Source: Marivirga arenosa (GTDB taxonomy: Bacteria; Bacteroidota; Bacteroidia; Cytophagales; Cyclobacteriaceae). From it: a DNA stretch of 64,000 nucleotides. Location of the stretch: NCBI RefSeq assembly GCF_030503895.2, contig NZ_CP129970.2:3085001-3149000 (forward strand), given 5' to 3'. Of the stretch, positions 55,472-63,513 are shown piece after piece (the stretch's first letter is position 1; every line of letters starts with the position of its first letter). The notes beneath the pieces were generated by a model. It was not told the DNA's origin. It saw only the letters and a list, made by a program, of their open reading frames with translations, and did not search any database. Position numbers and translations under genes: made by a program.

Positions 55472-55869
55472 AAAAAGATATAGATTTTTCACCAGTTACT
55501 GGAGTAGAATTGGTTTTAACTAAATCAGAAAATAATGGTGAAACTCAATGGGATGTTTATTTGGTCAATAAAAACTTGATTGAACTGGAAACTGTAATGA
55601 TTACTTCAAAAGGATACGGTGAAATTGATGGCCATAAGAAAGAAACTTCAGTTTTAAGACATGTGATTGAAAAAGTTGAGGAGCAGAGTTACGCTAGAAT
55701 TGAACCTATTCAACCTGATTTATTTCAATTAAACAATGAGTACTGGGTTAGCTATTACATTTTAAATCAAATCTTTGATAAAAAATTCGTTTTCGTTCCT
55801 GATTCAATACAGGAAGATAATCTTCAGTATATCCCAGAATTAGATCTTATGGGAATACGACATGCTTAA
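55468..55869 (+). CDS. conserved Bacteroidota protein coupled to lipB
   Basis: 133 residues, no signal peptide or membrane segment. Starts inside the lipB stop. MKKDIDFSPVTGVEL, then QWDVYLVNKNLIELETVMITSKGYGEIDG, TSVLRHVIEKV and NEYWVSYYILNQIFDKKFVFVPDSI match, from memory, a family of Bacteroidota proteins without known function. The 4-bp overlap implies translational coupling to LipB and maybe a role in lipoylation or in tuning it; this is inference. Confidence 0.8.
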   Translation: MKKDIDFSPVTGVELVLTKSENNGETQWDVYLVNKNLIELETVMITSKGYGEIDGHKKETSVLRHVIEKVEEQSYARIEPIQPDLFQLNNEYWVSYYILNQIFDKKFVFVPDSIQEDNLQYIPELDLMGIRHA

Positions 55870-55871
55870 AT

Positions 55872-55879
55872 TATTTTTG
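55872..55879 (+). promoter_or_regulatory. -7 box of the solute-binding protein gene
   Basis: TATTTTTG, 46 bp before the ATG at 55926. Confidence 0.4.
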
Positions 55880-55925
55880 TAAATAATAGTTTCAATAAAT
55901 ATATTTATGGCAAAATTTAAATATA

Positions 55926-56765
55926 ATGAAACTATCTACTGCATTATTTAATCTAATATTCATATTTCTTGGAATCAGCGCTCAAGCTCAAATAAATGGC
56001 TCTAGTTGGTCAGATATAAAAGGCAAAGGTCAAGGAGAATTAACTTGTGTTTATTATCAAACTCCAGGCCTTGTTTTTGAGGAAGGAGGTCAGATGAAGG
56101 GTGTTTGTGTTGATATAATGAATGAATTTCAATCCTTTGTAAAGGAAAAATATAATGTAAATTTAGAGTTTGACTTCAAGAAGAAAGTCCCTGTATTTAC
56201 TGATTTTATAAATACAGTAAAGAATGGTAAAAATATAATGGGAGTTTGTAATACAAGTATTACAAACGAAAGGAAAAAATATTTAGCGTTTTCACCAGCT
56301 TATATGAATAATCCATCTGTACTATTGTCCAATGGAAATGCTCCTGCAATTAAAGAACTATCTGAAATATCAAGTAATTTCTCTGATTATAAGGCAATAA
56401 TAATAAAGGGTTCAACGCATGAGAAATATTTAAAGGAAATTTCTTCTGAATACTATCCTGATTTAGATATTGAATATGCGAACTCAGGGTCTGAAGTGAA
56501 TGCAAAACTTAGAAGTGGAGAAAAATATTTTACTTTAATTGATTTTACAGAGTATTTTGATGCAGTTAGGAACAGAATGGATGTTACGCGTCACCCCATT
56601 CCACTTAGTGAATTAGAAGATCAATTAGGATTTATCTTTCCAAAAGGCAGCGATTGGGAGAAAATATGGGGTGAATTTTTAACACCTGCATTTAAGGAAA
56701 GCGTTACGTACAAAAAAATCTTAGCAGATAATCTCGGTACTTCCTTTGTAAATTTGATAAGGTAA
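55926..56765 (+). CDS. extracellular solute-binding protein (family 3-like)
   Basis: 279 residues with a signal peptide (cleavage after AQAQ). The mature part is a periplasmic binding-protein fold: GELTCVYYQTPGLVFEEGGQMKGVCVDIMNEF, IMGVCNTSITNERKKYLAFSPAYM (ligand-site TxxR) and GSTHEKYLKEI. No ABC permease or ATPase and no sensor is nearby, so it may feed a distant transporter or be a stand-alone sensor part. Ends 1 bp from the opposing msrB. Confidence 0.82.
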   Translation: MKLSTALFNLIFIFLGISAQAQINGSSWSDIKGKGQGELTCVYYQTPGLVFEEGGQMKGVCVDIMNEFQSFVKEKYNVNLEFDFKKKVPVFTDFINTVKNGKNIMGVCNTSITNERKKYLAFSPAYMNNPSVLLSNGNAPAIKELSEISSNFSDYKAIIIKGSTHEKYLKEISSEYYPDLDIEYANSGSEVNAKLRSGEKYFTLIDFTEYFDAVRNRMDVTRHPIPLSELEDQLGFIFPKGSDWEKIWGEFLTPAFKESVTYKKILADNLGTSFVNLIR

Positions 56766-57206
56766 TTAATTTTTCAATTTTATGGAAGCGGAATTGATAC
56801 AATACCTCAAGCCTGTTGGAGGAGGGCCATCAGGAAATACATGTCCTAAATGAGCCTCGCATACATTACATAATACCTCTACTCTTACCATTCCGAAGCT
56901 AACATCCTTTTCGTACTTGATTACATTATCTTTAAATGGTTCAGTAAAGCTTGGCCAACCTGAACTAGAGTCAAATTTCAAGGTAGAATCAAATAAGGTA
57001 GTTCCACAACATCTGCATGCATACTTACCTGCTTCATGAGCTTCACAATACTCCCCAGTAAATGCTCTTTCAGTACCTTTTTTTCTGGTGATCTGGAATT
57101 CTTCAGCAGTTAGAATTTCTTTCCATTCCGTTTCCGTTTTCTCCACTTTTTTAGGTGGTTCAGGACTACCATTATTTGCGTATTTAATTACCTCGTTCCA
57201 ATTCAT
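56766..57206 (-). CDS. msrB: peptide-methionine (R)-S-oxide reductase MsrB
   Basis: 146 residues. Repairs methionine-R-sulfoxide in proteins. Two zinc CxxC pairs (CRCCGTTLF and CNVCEAHLGHVF), DSSSGWPSF, and the catalytic cysteine in LRYCINSASI. Full length, single domain, cytoplasmic. Confidence 0.97.
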   Translation of the reverse strand: MNWNEVIKYANNGSPEPPKKVEKTETEWKEILTAEEFQITRKKGTERAFTGEYCEAHEAGKYACRCCGTTLFDSTLKFDSSSGWPSFTEPFKDNVIKYEKDVSFGMVRVEVLCNVCEAHLGHVFPDGPPPTGLRYCINSASIKLKN

Positions 57207-57288
57207 AATAACTAAAATTATATACAGACAACACTATCAGATTCATGTTGTTTTCAAGTTTTGAAATTATAATTTGATGAAATAAAAA

Positions 57289-57314
57289 AAGGTTTCTCTA
57301 AACAGAGAAACCTT
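57289..57314 (-). terminator. terminator of the cold-shock gene
   Basis: AAGGTTTCTCT (57289-57299) and AGAGAAACCTT (57304-57314), perfect 11-bp stem, T-run on the minus strand. Confidence 0.9.
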
Positions 57315-57350
57315 CAATAATCAAATGTATTAAAAATGTATATTTATCAA

Positions 57351-57542
57351 TTAAGCTAACTTAACATTCACTGCATTTAAACCTTTTTTACCTTCTTGAA
57401 GCTCATAAACAACTTCATCGTTTTCTCTAACATCATCAATAAGACCTGAAATGTGTACGAAATAATCTTTTTGAGTGCTTTCGTCAATAATAAATCCAAA
57501 GCCTTTTGAATCATTAAAGAATTTTACTGTTCCTTTATTCAT
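57351..57542 (-). CDS. cold-shock domain protein (CspA family)
   Basis: 63-residue OB-fold RNA chaperone. GTVKFFNDSKGFGFI (RNP1) and YFVHIS (RNP2) are intact. The -7 box TACCTTTG lies 21 bp upstream, so the leader is only about 15 nt, much shorter than the leader of the DEAD-box helicase that shares this box. The terminator follows closely. Confidence 0.96.
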   Translation of the reverse strand: MNKGTVKFFNDSKGFGFIIDESTQKDYFVHISGLIDDVRENDEVVYELQEGKKGLNAVNVKLA

Positions 57543-57562
57543 TATAATAATTTTAATTTACA

Positions 57563-57570
57563 CAAAGGTA
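57563..57570 (-). promoter_or_regulatory. -7 box of the cold-shock gene
   Basis: TACCTTTG on the minus strand, identical to the box of the DEAD-box helicase gene. Confidence 0.55.
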
Positions 57571-57675
57571 CACCTTTAAATATCAATAGTAGCATAATTT
57601 TGAATTATATTTTTTAAGAAAAAATCTAATTTCGATAAAAGCTGTTTTTCTGAATCCAAAGCCCATTTATTTGAT

Positions 57676-57683
57676 TATTTTTG
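57676..57683 (+). promoter_or_regulatory. -7 box of the phytase-like lipoprotein gene
   Basis: TATTTTTG. It overlaps the TTG at 57681, which supports ATG 57705 as the start. Confidence 0.45.
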
Positions 57684-57704
57684 ACAAAAATTTTATTGAA
57701 TTCC

Positions 57705-58799
57705 ATGAATCTTAGAGTAGTAAGTTTATTTTCAATTTTACTGTTTTTATCCGCCTGCAGCCTTTCTAATTCTTCAGAAGAAAGTTTAAATTATTCCTTC
57801 GAATTAGTAGATCAAATAATTCTAGATCCAAATAAAATAAAAGATGAAAGTGTTTTGGGAGGGTTGTCATCAATAGATTATTTAGGTTCTAATCAGTACA
57901 TAATTATTTCAGATGACAGATCTGAATATTCAGACGCAAGATTATATAAATTACAAATTCAATTCTCAGAGGAAGGTATTGAAAACTATGAGTTTTTAAA
58001 TACTATATATTTGAAAAATGAATTAAATAATAGGTTTTCCCAAGATGAGTTGGACCCAGAATCTATTCGCTATAGAAAAAATTCTAACTCATATTTTATA
58101 ACTAGTGAAGGGGGGAGAATAGGGGGATATATAGATCCGTTTATTTGGGAAATTAATAAAAATGGAGAGTTTTTAAGAAATATCGAAACTCCATCATTAT
58201 TTAGATTTTATGAGGATAAGGGAGTACGTAAAAATGGTGCTTTTGAAAGTTTAAGCTTTGAGAATGATACTATAATATGGTATGTAAACGAATTACCTTT
58301 AATACAAGATGGAATGTCACCTGGCTTTACTAAAGGAAGTTATCCACTTCGTTTAGTAAGGCATGATATTAAGAATAACAAAGTATTAGCTCAATATGCT
58401 TATCAAATTGAACCATTACAAAAAAAGCCAATTCCAGAGGATGGCTTTTATATCAACTCTGTCCCTGAAATATTATGGATTGATGATAACACATTATGGG
58501 TGATGGAAAGGTCTTATACAACAGGTGTGGGTAATTTTGTTAGAGTTTACCAAGTAAATACCTCAAAAGCATCAGATATACAAAATATTGAGTATTTAGA
58601 GGGTTCAGAATTTAATTCTGTATCAAAAAGGTTAGTACTTGACTTCTCAGATTATAATTTAAGAATTGATAATATTGAAGGCTTAACTTTTGGTCCCAAT
58701 TTTCCTGATGGAAGTAAAAGTGTTTTATTTATTTCCGATGATAATTTTAATAAAGATCAGGAAACACAATTGTGGTTATTTTCATTAAAAACTGAATAA
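57705..58799 (+). CDS. esterase-like activity of phytase family lipoprotein
   Basis: 364 residues from ATG 57705. Lipoprotein signal (FLSACS). The rest is a beta-propeller of the phytase-like family: LGGLSSIDYLGSNQYIIISDDRS, DPESIRYRKNSNSYFITSEGGRIGG, RKNGAFESLSFENDTIIWYVNE, and DNIEGLTFGPNF with FISDDNF near the end. Family members are annotated as having esterase-like phytase activity, but the substrate here is unknown. Confidence 0.85.
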   Translation: MNLRVVSLFSILLFLSACSLSNSSEESLNYSFELVDQIILDPNKIKDESVLGGLSSIDYLGSNQYIIISDDRSEYSDARLYKLQIQFSEEGIENYEFLNTIYLKNELNNRFSQDELDPESIRYRKNSNSYFITSEGGRIGGYIDPFIWEINKNGEFLRNIETPSLFRFYEDKGVRKNGAFESLSFENDTIIWYVNELPLIQDGMSPGFTKGSYPLRLVRHDIKNNKVLAQYAYQIEPLQKKPIPEDGFYINSVPEILWIDDNTLWVMERSYTTGVGNFVRVYQVNTSKASDIQNIEYLEGSEFNSVSKRLVLDFSDYNLRIDNIEGLTFGPNFPDGSKSVLFISDDNFNKDQETQLWLFSLKTE

Positions 58800-58871
58800 G
58801 AAATTATTGAGTCCCAATTGAAATATACTTTATTCTCAAATTCTCGTTAAATATATTAAATAGTTACTGCT

Positions 58872-59252
58872 ATGGGAATTCTATCATTTTTTCATTCAAA
58901 TTCTGGTGTAATTGAAACTACTAAGCTTATCGAAGAATATAGTAATTTGTTTATAAATGATGAGATAGTAGATGTGGGGTTCAAAATAGATCATGATACC
59001 TATATCTTTACCAATAAAAGGCTCATTATTGAAGAACATAGAAAAAAGGAAGATAAAACTATCGAATATTATTTTATACCTTATTCAAAAATTGAAAGTA
59101 TCAGTATTGAGGCTTCAAAGGAGTTTGATTCAAAGGCTAGCCTCAAAATTTATTTGGTAGGCAATGGATATCCTAAGGTAAATAAAGAGTTTAATGATTC
59201 AGTTGATGTGTATGAAGTACAAAAGATATTATCAAGCTATATGATAAACTGA
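58872..59252 (+). CDS. bacterial PH domain protein
   Basis: 126 residues, soluble. INDEIVDVGFKIDHDTYIFTNKRLIIEEHRK then FIPYSKIESISIEAS and a C-terminal helix (YEVQKILSSYM): the bacterial pleckstrin-homology (bPH, YvbH-like) pattern. Role unknown. Convergent with gldC across a hairpin. Confidence 0.85.
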   Translation: MGILSFFHSNSGVIETTKLIEEYSNLFINDEIVDVGFKIDHDTYIFTNKRLIIEEHRKKEDKTIEYYFIPYSKIESISIEASKEFDSKASLKIYLVGNGYPKVNKEFNDSVDVYEVQKILSSYMIN

Positions 59253-59274
59253 AAAGGTGACCGAAGCCACCTTT
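59253..59274. terminator. bidirectional hairpin between the PH-domain gene and gldC
   Basis: AAAGGTG (59253-59259) and CACCTTT (59268-59274); T-rich sequence on the plus side. Confidence 0.7.
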
Positions 59275-59277
59275 CAT

Positions 59278-59616
59278 TTATTTTTGTTCTTTCATTTCTC
59301 GTTCAAGATGCTTCACTAATTTTTCGCAAAGCATATTCATTTCCTCAGCCATAAATTCATCACCAGTAGAATTTAATACGCTTTGTGCCATTCCACCCAA
59401 GCAATCAATATAAAACCTTTTCATTTCATCAACAGGCATTTCTTTAGTCCATAAATCGATTCTCATTGAGTTTTTCTGAATATGATCCCAAAGCGATATA
59501 CTGATGCTCTTTGTCTCTGTCAATTCATTACCTGCATCAGTGGCGCTCCAATTGATTTTCTCAGGTACGTTATCTTTATCTAATTCAATTTCGAAATTAA
59601 TGTTCGATTTCTTCAT
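59278..59616 (-). CDS. gldC: gliding motility protein GldC
   Basis: 112 residues, cytoplasmic. INFEIELDKDNVPEKINWSATDAG, SISLWD and the hallmark MRIDLWTKEMPVDEMKRFYID match GldC of gliding Bacteroidota. GldC helps gliding but is not essential; in Flavobacterium it is paired with gldB, which is not next to it here. Confidence 0.93.
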   Translation of the reverse strand: MKKSNINFEIELDKDNVPEKINWSATDAGNELTETKSISISLWDHIQKNSMRIDLWTKEMPVDEMKRFYIDCLGGMAQSVLNSTGDEFMAEEMNMLCEKLVKHLEREMKEQK

Positions 59617-59647
59617 TATTGCTCTTCTATCTATATTATACTTTATA

Positions 59648-60466
59648 CTAATTCGGTAACATATTTTTGAAATCCTGATAACTTGCAGGATTTAAAGGGT
59701 TTGTATCACATCCTAATTCATCAGCTTTTACATTAATATCTTCCACTCTATCCTCTGGGTTTGGATGAGTACTTAAAAAAGCAGGAAGTCTACCTGTATT
59801 CCCTTCATCAATTAACTTTTGAAAAAATGAATAAGCCCCATTGCATGCGTAAGGTGTTTTAGCCAAATATTCAACGGATTTATCATCGGCTTCTTTTTCA
59901 TAAGCACGAGAAAAAGTTAATCCAGTTGCTGTACCTGCTATTTGGCCCGCTATTTTTGTTAAATCACTAGAATTATTACCTGATATTAAGCTGATTAAAA
60001 AACTTAAACCATATTGAACTTGTAAGTTCTTGCTTGTATGCCTTAAGTCCGAATGTGCAACTTCGTGACCTAAAACCCCCATTAAATCATCTTCTTGTTC
60101 AAGATATTTTATTAAACCTGTATACACATAAATATAACCACCTGGTGTTGCAAATGCATTTAAAGTGGAGTCGTCTTCTATAATATGAATATCCCAAGCA
60201 AACTCTTCTTTATAAGCTACTTCTCCTGAATTTAATATTTCATCTAATAATCCATTTAAATAGGTATAAGCATCTGCGTATTCTGCCTCATCTAAAACAG
60301 GAAATTGTTCAGGATCATTTTCTATTTCGGATGCTACTTGAGCCCCTAACTCCACATCCTCTTCAATTGAAAGGAATACAAAATCATCATTCTTGTCTTT
60401 ACAAGCTTTGAAAATGAATGTACTGAGTAGTGCAATTAAAAATACGCTTACATTTAGCTTTCTCAT
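59648..60466 (-). CDS. M48 family metalloprotease lipoprotein
   Basis: 272 residues from ATG 60466, next to the scoB stop. Lipoprotein signal (STFIFKAC). HEVAH in LGHEVAHSDLRHTSKN binds zinc with the later glutamate in EKEADDKSVEYLA. The arrangement is that of periplasmic M48 proteases (BepA/LoiP-like) that remove misfolded outer-membrane proteins. TPR domains are absent. Confidence 0.92.
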   Translation of the reverse strand: MRKLNVSVFLIALLSTFIFKACKDKNDDFVFLSIEEDVELGAQVASEIENDPEQFPVLDEAEYADAYTYLNGLLDEILNSGEVAYKEEFAWDIHIIEDDSTLNAFATPGGYIYVYTGLIKYLEQEDDLMGVLGHEVAHSDLRHTSKNLQVQYGLSFLISLISGNNSSDLTKIAGQIAGTATGLTFSRAYEKEADDKSVEYLAKTPYACNGAYSFFQKLIDEGNTGRLPAFLSTHPNPEDRVEDINVKADELGCDTNPLNPASYQDFKNMLPN

Positions 60467-60467
60467 A

Positions 60468-61130
60468 TTAATCAATTTTCATTTCAGGTATATCGCCTTC
60501 AACAATTAGCTTACCAGCTGTGGCTTCTTTTATTTCATCAACGCTAACACCTGGAGCTCTTTCGATTAATTTGAAACCACCTTCTTCCTGAACTTCTAGA
60601 ACTGCTAAATTGGTCACAATTTTCTTTACACAATTCAAGCCCGTAATCGGAAGTGTACATTCTTTTAAAAGTTTAGAATCACCACTTCGGCTAGTATGTT
60701 GCATGGCAACAATTATATTTTTAGCTGAAGCTACCAAATCCATCGCTCCACCCATTCCTTTTACCATCTTTCCTGGAATTTTCCAGTTGGCAATGTCACC
60801 ATTTTCGGAAACCTCCATGGCCCCTAAAATAGTCAGGTCTACATGCCCACCTCTAATCATGGCAAAGCTTTCAGAAGAATCAAATAATACTGATCCATCG
60901 CGCATGGTAATGGTTTGTTTACCAGCATTAATTAAATCAGCATCCACTTCATCTTCAGTAGGGAATTGGCCAATGCCTAGTAAACCATTTTCTGATTGTA
61001 ATACTACATCTAAAGCATCAGGGATATAATTGGCAACTAGGGTTGGTATACCAATACCAAGATTAATATACATTCCATCTTGTACTTCCTGAGCTATTCT
61101 TTTTGCTATTCCAATTTTATCTAGTGCCAT
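60468..61130 (-). CDS. scoB: 3-oxoacid CoA-transferase subunit B
   Basis: 220 residues. Uses succinyl-CoA to activate acetoacetate or similar acids. LGIGIPTLVANYI, catalytic glutamate in QSENGLLGIG, and ADLINAGKQTITMRDG. It lies 3 bp after the A subunit; both form one complex. Confidence 0.95.
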   Translation of the reverse strand: MALDKIGIAKRIAQEVQDGMYINLGIGIPTLVANYIPDALDVVLQSENGLLGIGQFPTEDEVDADLINAGKQTITMRDGSVLFDSSESFAMIRGGHVDLTILGAMEVSENGDIANWKIPGKMVKGMGGAMDLVASAKNIIVAMQHTSRSGDSKLLKECTLPITGLNCVKKIVTNLAVLEVQEEGGFKLIERAPGVSVDEIKEATAGKLIVEGDIPEMKID

Positions 61131-61133
61131 AAC

Positions 61134-61829
61134 TTAAGATCTTACAGTTCTTTGTTCTATTCTTTTTTCATAATTTTTACCTTCGAAAATACGTTGCACG
61201 TATATTCCAGGAGTATGAATTTCATTAGGATCTAATTCACCTGCAGGTACTAATTCTTCAACTTCAGCAATAGTTATTTTACCAGCTGCTGCCATCATAG
61301 GATTGAAGTTTCTGGCGGTACCTTTAAATATTAAATTTCCAGCAGTATCGCCTTTCCAGGCTTTCACCAATGAAAAATCAGCTGTTAATCCAGATTCTAA
61401 TAGATACATTTTACCATCGAACTCTCTAGTTTCTTTACCTTCGGCAACTTCGGTTCCAAAGCCAGCTGGCGTAAAAAATGCAGGAATACCAGCACCTCCA
61501 GCTCTAACTCTTTCAGCTAAAGTACCTTGAGGTATAAGTTCTACTTCTAATTCACCAGAAAGAAGTTGCCTCTCAAACTCTGCATTTTCTCCTACATATG
61601 AAGAGATCATTTTCTTTACTTGGTGAGTTTTTAATAAAAGTCCGATACCAAAATCATCTACACCCGCATTATTAGAAATGCAGGTCAATCCTTTTACTTT
61701 ACTATCTAATAATGCAGAAATACTGTTTTCAGGAATACCGCACAAACCAAAACCTCCTAACATCAATACTGCATTATCAGGTATGTCTTTTACTGCTTCA
61801 CTAGCATTTTTAACTACTTTATTAATCAT
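61134..61829 (-). CDS. scoA: 3-oxoacid CoA-transferase subunit A
   Basis: 231 residues. [17 protein letters not shown] (CoA-transferase motif), [15 protein letters not shown], and [27 protein letters not shown]. Precedes the B subunit. The pair fits ketone-body or branched-chain amino-acid catabolism. Confidence 0.95.
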   Translation of the reverse strand: MINKVVKNASEAVKDIPDNAVLMLGGFGLCGIPENSISALLDSKVKGLTCISNNAGVDDFGIGLLLKTHQVKKMISSYVGENAEFERQLLSGELEVELIPQGTLAERVRAGGAGIPAFFTPAGFGTEVAEGKETREFDGKMYLLESGLTADFSLVKAWKGDTAGNLIFKGTARNFNPMMAAAGKITIAEVEELVPAGELDPNEIHTPGIYVQRIFEGKNYEKRIEQRTVRS

Positions 61830-61892
61830 TTTTTATCTATTTAAAAGCTCCTGATTAAATGTAATCTTACTCTAAGTTAATTAATTTAATGG

Positions 61893-62831
61893 TTATTGAA
61901 TATGCTGATTTAAGATTTGTATCGCATTTTCTTTATCTTTCGTTAGCTGGTCACTAAGTTCCTCTTTGGAGTTGAATTTTATTTCATCTCTTAACTTTTT
62001 TATGAAAGTAATTTTAATTTTCTCATCATAAATACTGTCATTGAAATCAAAAAGATTAGCTTCAATCCTTTTTGTTTTACCATCTACAGTAGGTCTGTAC
62101 CCAATATTAAGCATTGCATGATAGGTTTTGTTTTTTACAGTTGCTAAAACTGCATAAGCCCCATCAGCTGGTATTAATTTATATTTCTCTTCAACATCAA
62201 TATTCGCAGTTGCGAAGCCGAGTGTTTTACCGATTTTGTCACCACTCACCACTACGCCATTTATTTCATAATATCTACCTAAAAAATCATGAGCATGTTG
62301 TACATTTCCTTCTTCAACTGCATCACGTATTTTAGTAGAACTGATACCTACATTATCTATAGTTTGCTTTGATATTTCCTCAACATCAAAGCCGTATCTC
62401 TTAGCATTATTTTTTAAATGTTCAAAACCACCTTCTCGGTCTTTACCGAAACGATGATCATATCCAATTACTAATCTTTTGGTATGTAATGCTGATATTA
62501 TAATTCTTTGAATAAATTGTTCTGAGGTCCAGCGAGAAAATTCTTTAGTGAAATTTACTTTTACCAAATGATCTAGACCTAATTGCTCTAAAATCTCAGC
62601 TTTTTCATCAAAAGTGGTTAATAGTTTTAGGTGATCTGGATTTTTGCCTAATACATATCTTGGATGTGGCCAAAAGGTTACTAAAGCAGTTTCCCCATCA
62701 ACTGATTTAGCCAAATCAATAATACGACTGATTATTTCTTGATGCCCGATATGAACGCCATCAAATGTACCGATGGTGACCACAGCATTTTTTATACCTT
62801 CTAAATTTTCATACCCGTCATGGACGATCAT
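61893..62831 (-). CDS. ribF: bifunctional riboflavin kinase/FAD synthetase RibF
   Basis: 312 residues. N-terminal adenylyltransferase (VTIGTFDGVHIGHQEI, LVIGYDHRFGKDREG, ISSTKIRDAVEEG) and C-terminal flavokinase (GDKIGKTLGFATANI, LNIGYRPTVDG, FIKKLRDEIKF). Makes FMN and FAD in the cytoplasm. It overlaps truB by 14 bp. Confidence 0.97.
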   Translation of the reverse strand: MIVHDGYENLEGIKNAVVTIGTFDGVHIGHQEIISRIIDLAKSVDGETALVTFWPHPRYVLGKNPDHLKLLTTFDEKAEILEQLGLDHLVKVNFTKEFSRWTSEQFIQRIIISALHTKRLVIGYDHRFGKDREGGFEHLKNNAKRYGFDVEEISKQTIDNVGISSTKIRDAVEEGNVQHAHDFLGRYYEINGVVVSGDKIGKTLGFATANIDVEEKYKLIPADGAYAVLATVKNKTYHAMLNIGYRPTVDGKTKRIEANLFDFNDSIYDEKIKITFIKKLRDEIKFNSKEELSDQLTKDKENAIQILNQHIQ

Positions 62832-63513
62832 TGACGCTTGCTTTATGTTTTTCTACAAATTCACTCAGGTTTTCAGCATCATCAACTGAAAAGTTACCGA
62901 TTTTTGTTCTTCTTAATTCTGATAAGTAAGCACCTACACCAAGTATTTCACCAAAATCATTTGCCAGGCTTCTAATGTATGTGCCTTTTGAGCAACTAAC
63001 TCTAAACTTTACTTTTTGATTTTGAAAATCGATAATTTCAAAGTCTTCAATATTTACCTTTCTCGATTTTAATTTCACATCCTTACCTTCTCGAGCTAAT
63101 TCATATGCTCTTTTACCATCTTTTTTAACAGCAGAAAAAATAGGAGGGGTTTGTTCAATTTCACCAATAAAGTTTTCGGTGGCCTTTTTTAAATCCTCTA
63201 ACGAAATATTTTCAGTTGACTTTTGGAATTCAGGTTCAGTTTCCAAATCATAGGATGGGGTTGTATATCCAATAGTAAACTCTCCAGTATATTCTTTTTG
63301 TTGAGCTTGATATTTTTCAATAGACTTCGTCATCTTACCAGTACATAGGATAAGTAATCCCGTTGCTAAGGGATCTAATGTACCTGCATGACCAATTTTT
63401 TTAACCTTTAAGGTGTATCTTAATTTTTTAACAACATCAAAAGATGTCCAATTTAATGGTTTATCAATAAGGAGTACTTTTCCCTCATTATAGCCATTTT
63501 GTACTTCACTCAT
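62818..63513 (-). CDS. truB: tRNA pseudouridine-55 synthase TruB
   Basis: 231 residues from ATG 63513 (MSEVQNGYNE), whose ATGA overlaps the uppP stop. KPLNWTSFDVVKKL, the catalytic aspartate in HAGTLDPLATGLL, KEYTGEFTIGYTT, and SCSKGTYIRSLANDFG. Forms the T-loop pseudouridine. Overlaps ribF. Confidence 0.97.
   Translation of the reverse strand: MSEVQNGYNEGKVLLIDKPLNWTSFDVVKKLRYTLKVKKIGHAGTLDPLATGLLILCTGKMTKSIEKYQAQQKEYTGEFTIGYTTPSYDLETEPEFQKSTENISLEDLKKATENFIGEIEQTPPIFSAVKKDGKRAYELAREGKDVKLKSRKVNIEDFEIIDFQNQKVKFRVSCSKGTYIRSLANDFGEILGVGAYLSELRRTKIGNFSVDDAENLSEFVEKHKASVNDRP

Noticed and set aside
60610-61029. Long plus-strand frame antisense to scoB
   Set aside because: Lies wholly inside a well-conserved gene; no signal, motif or promoter of its own.
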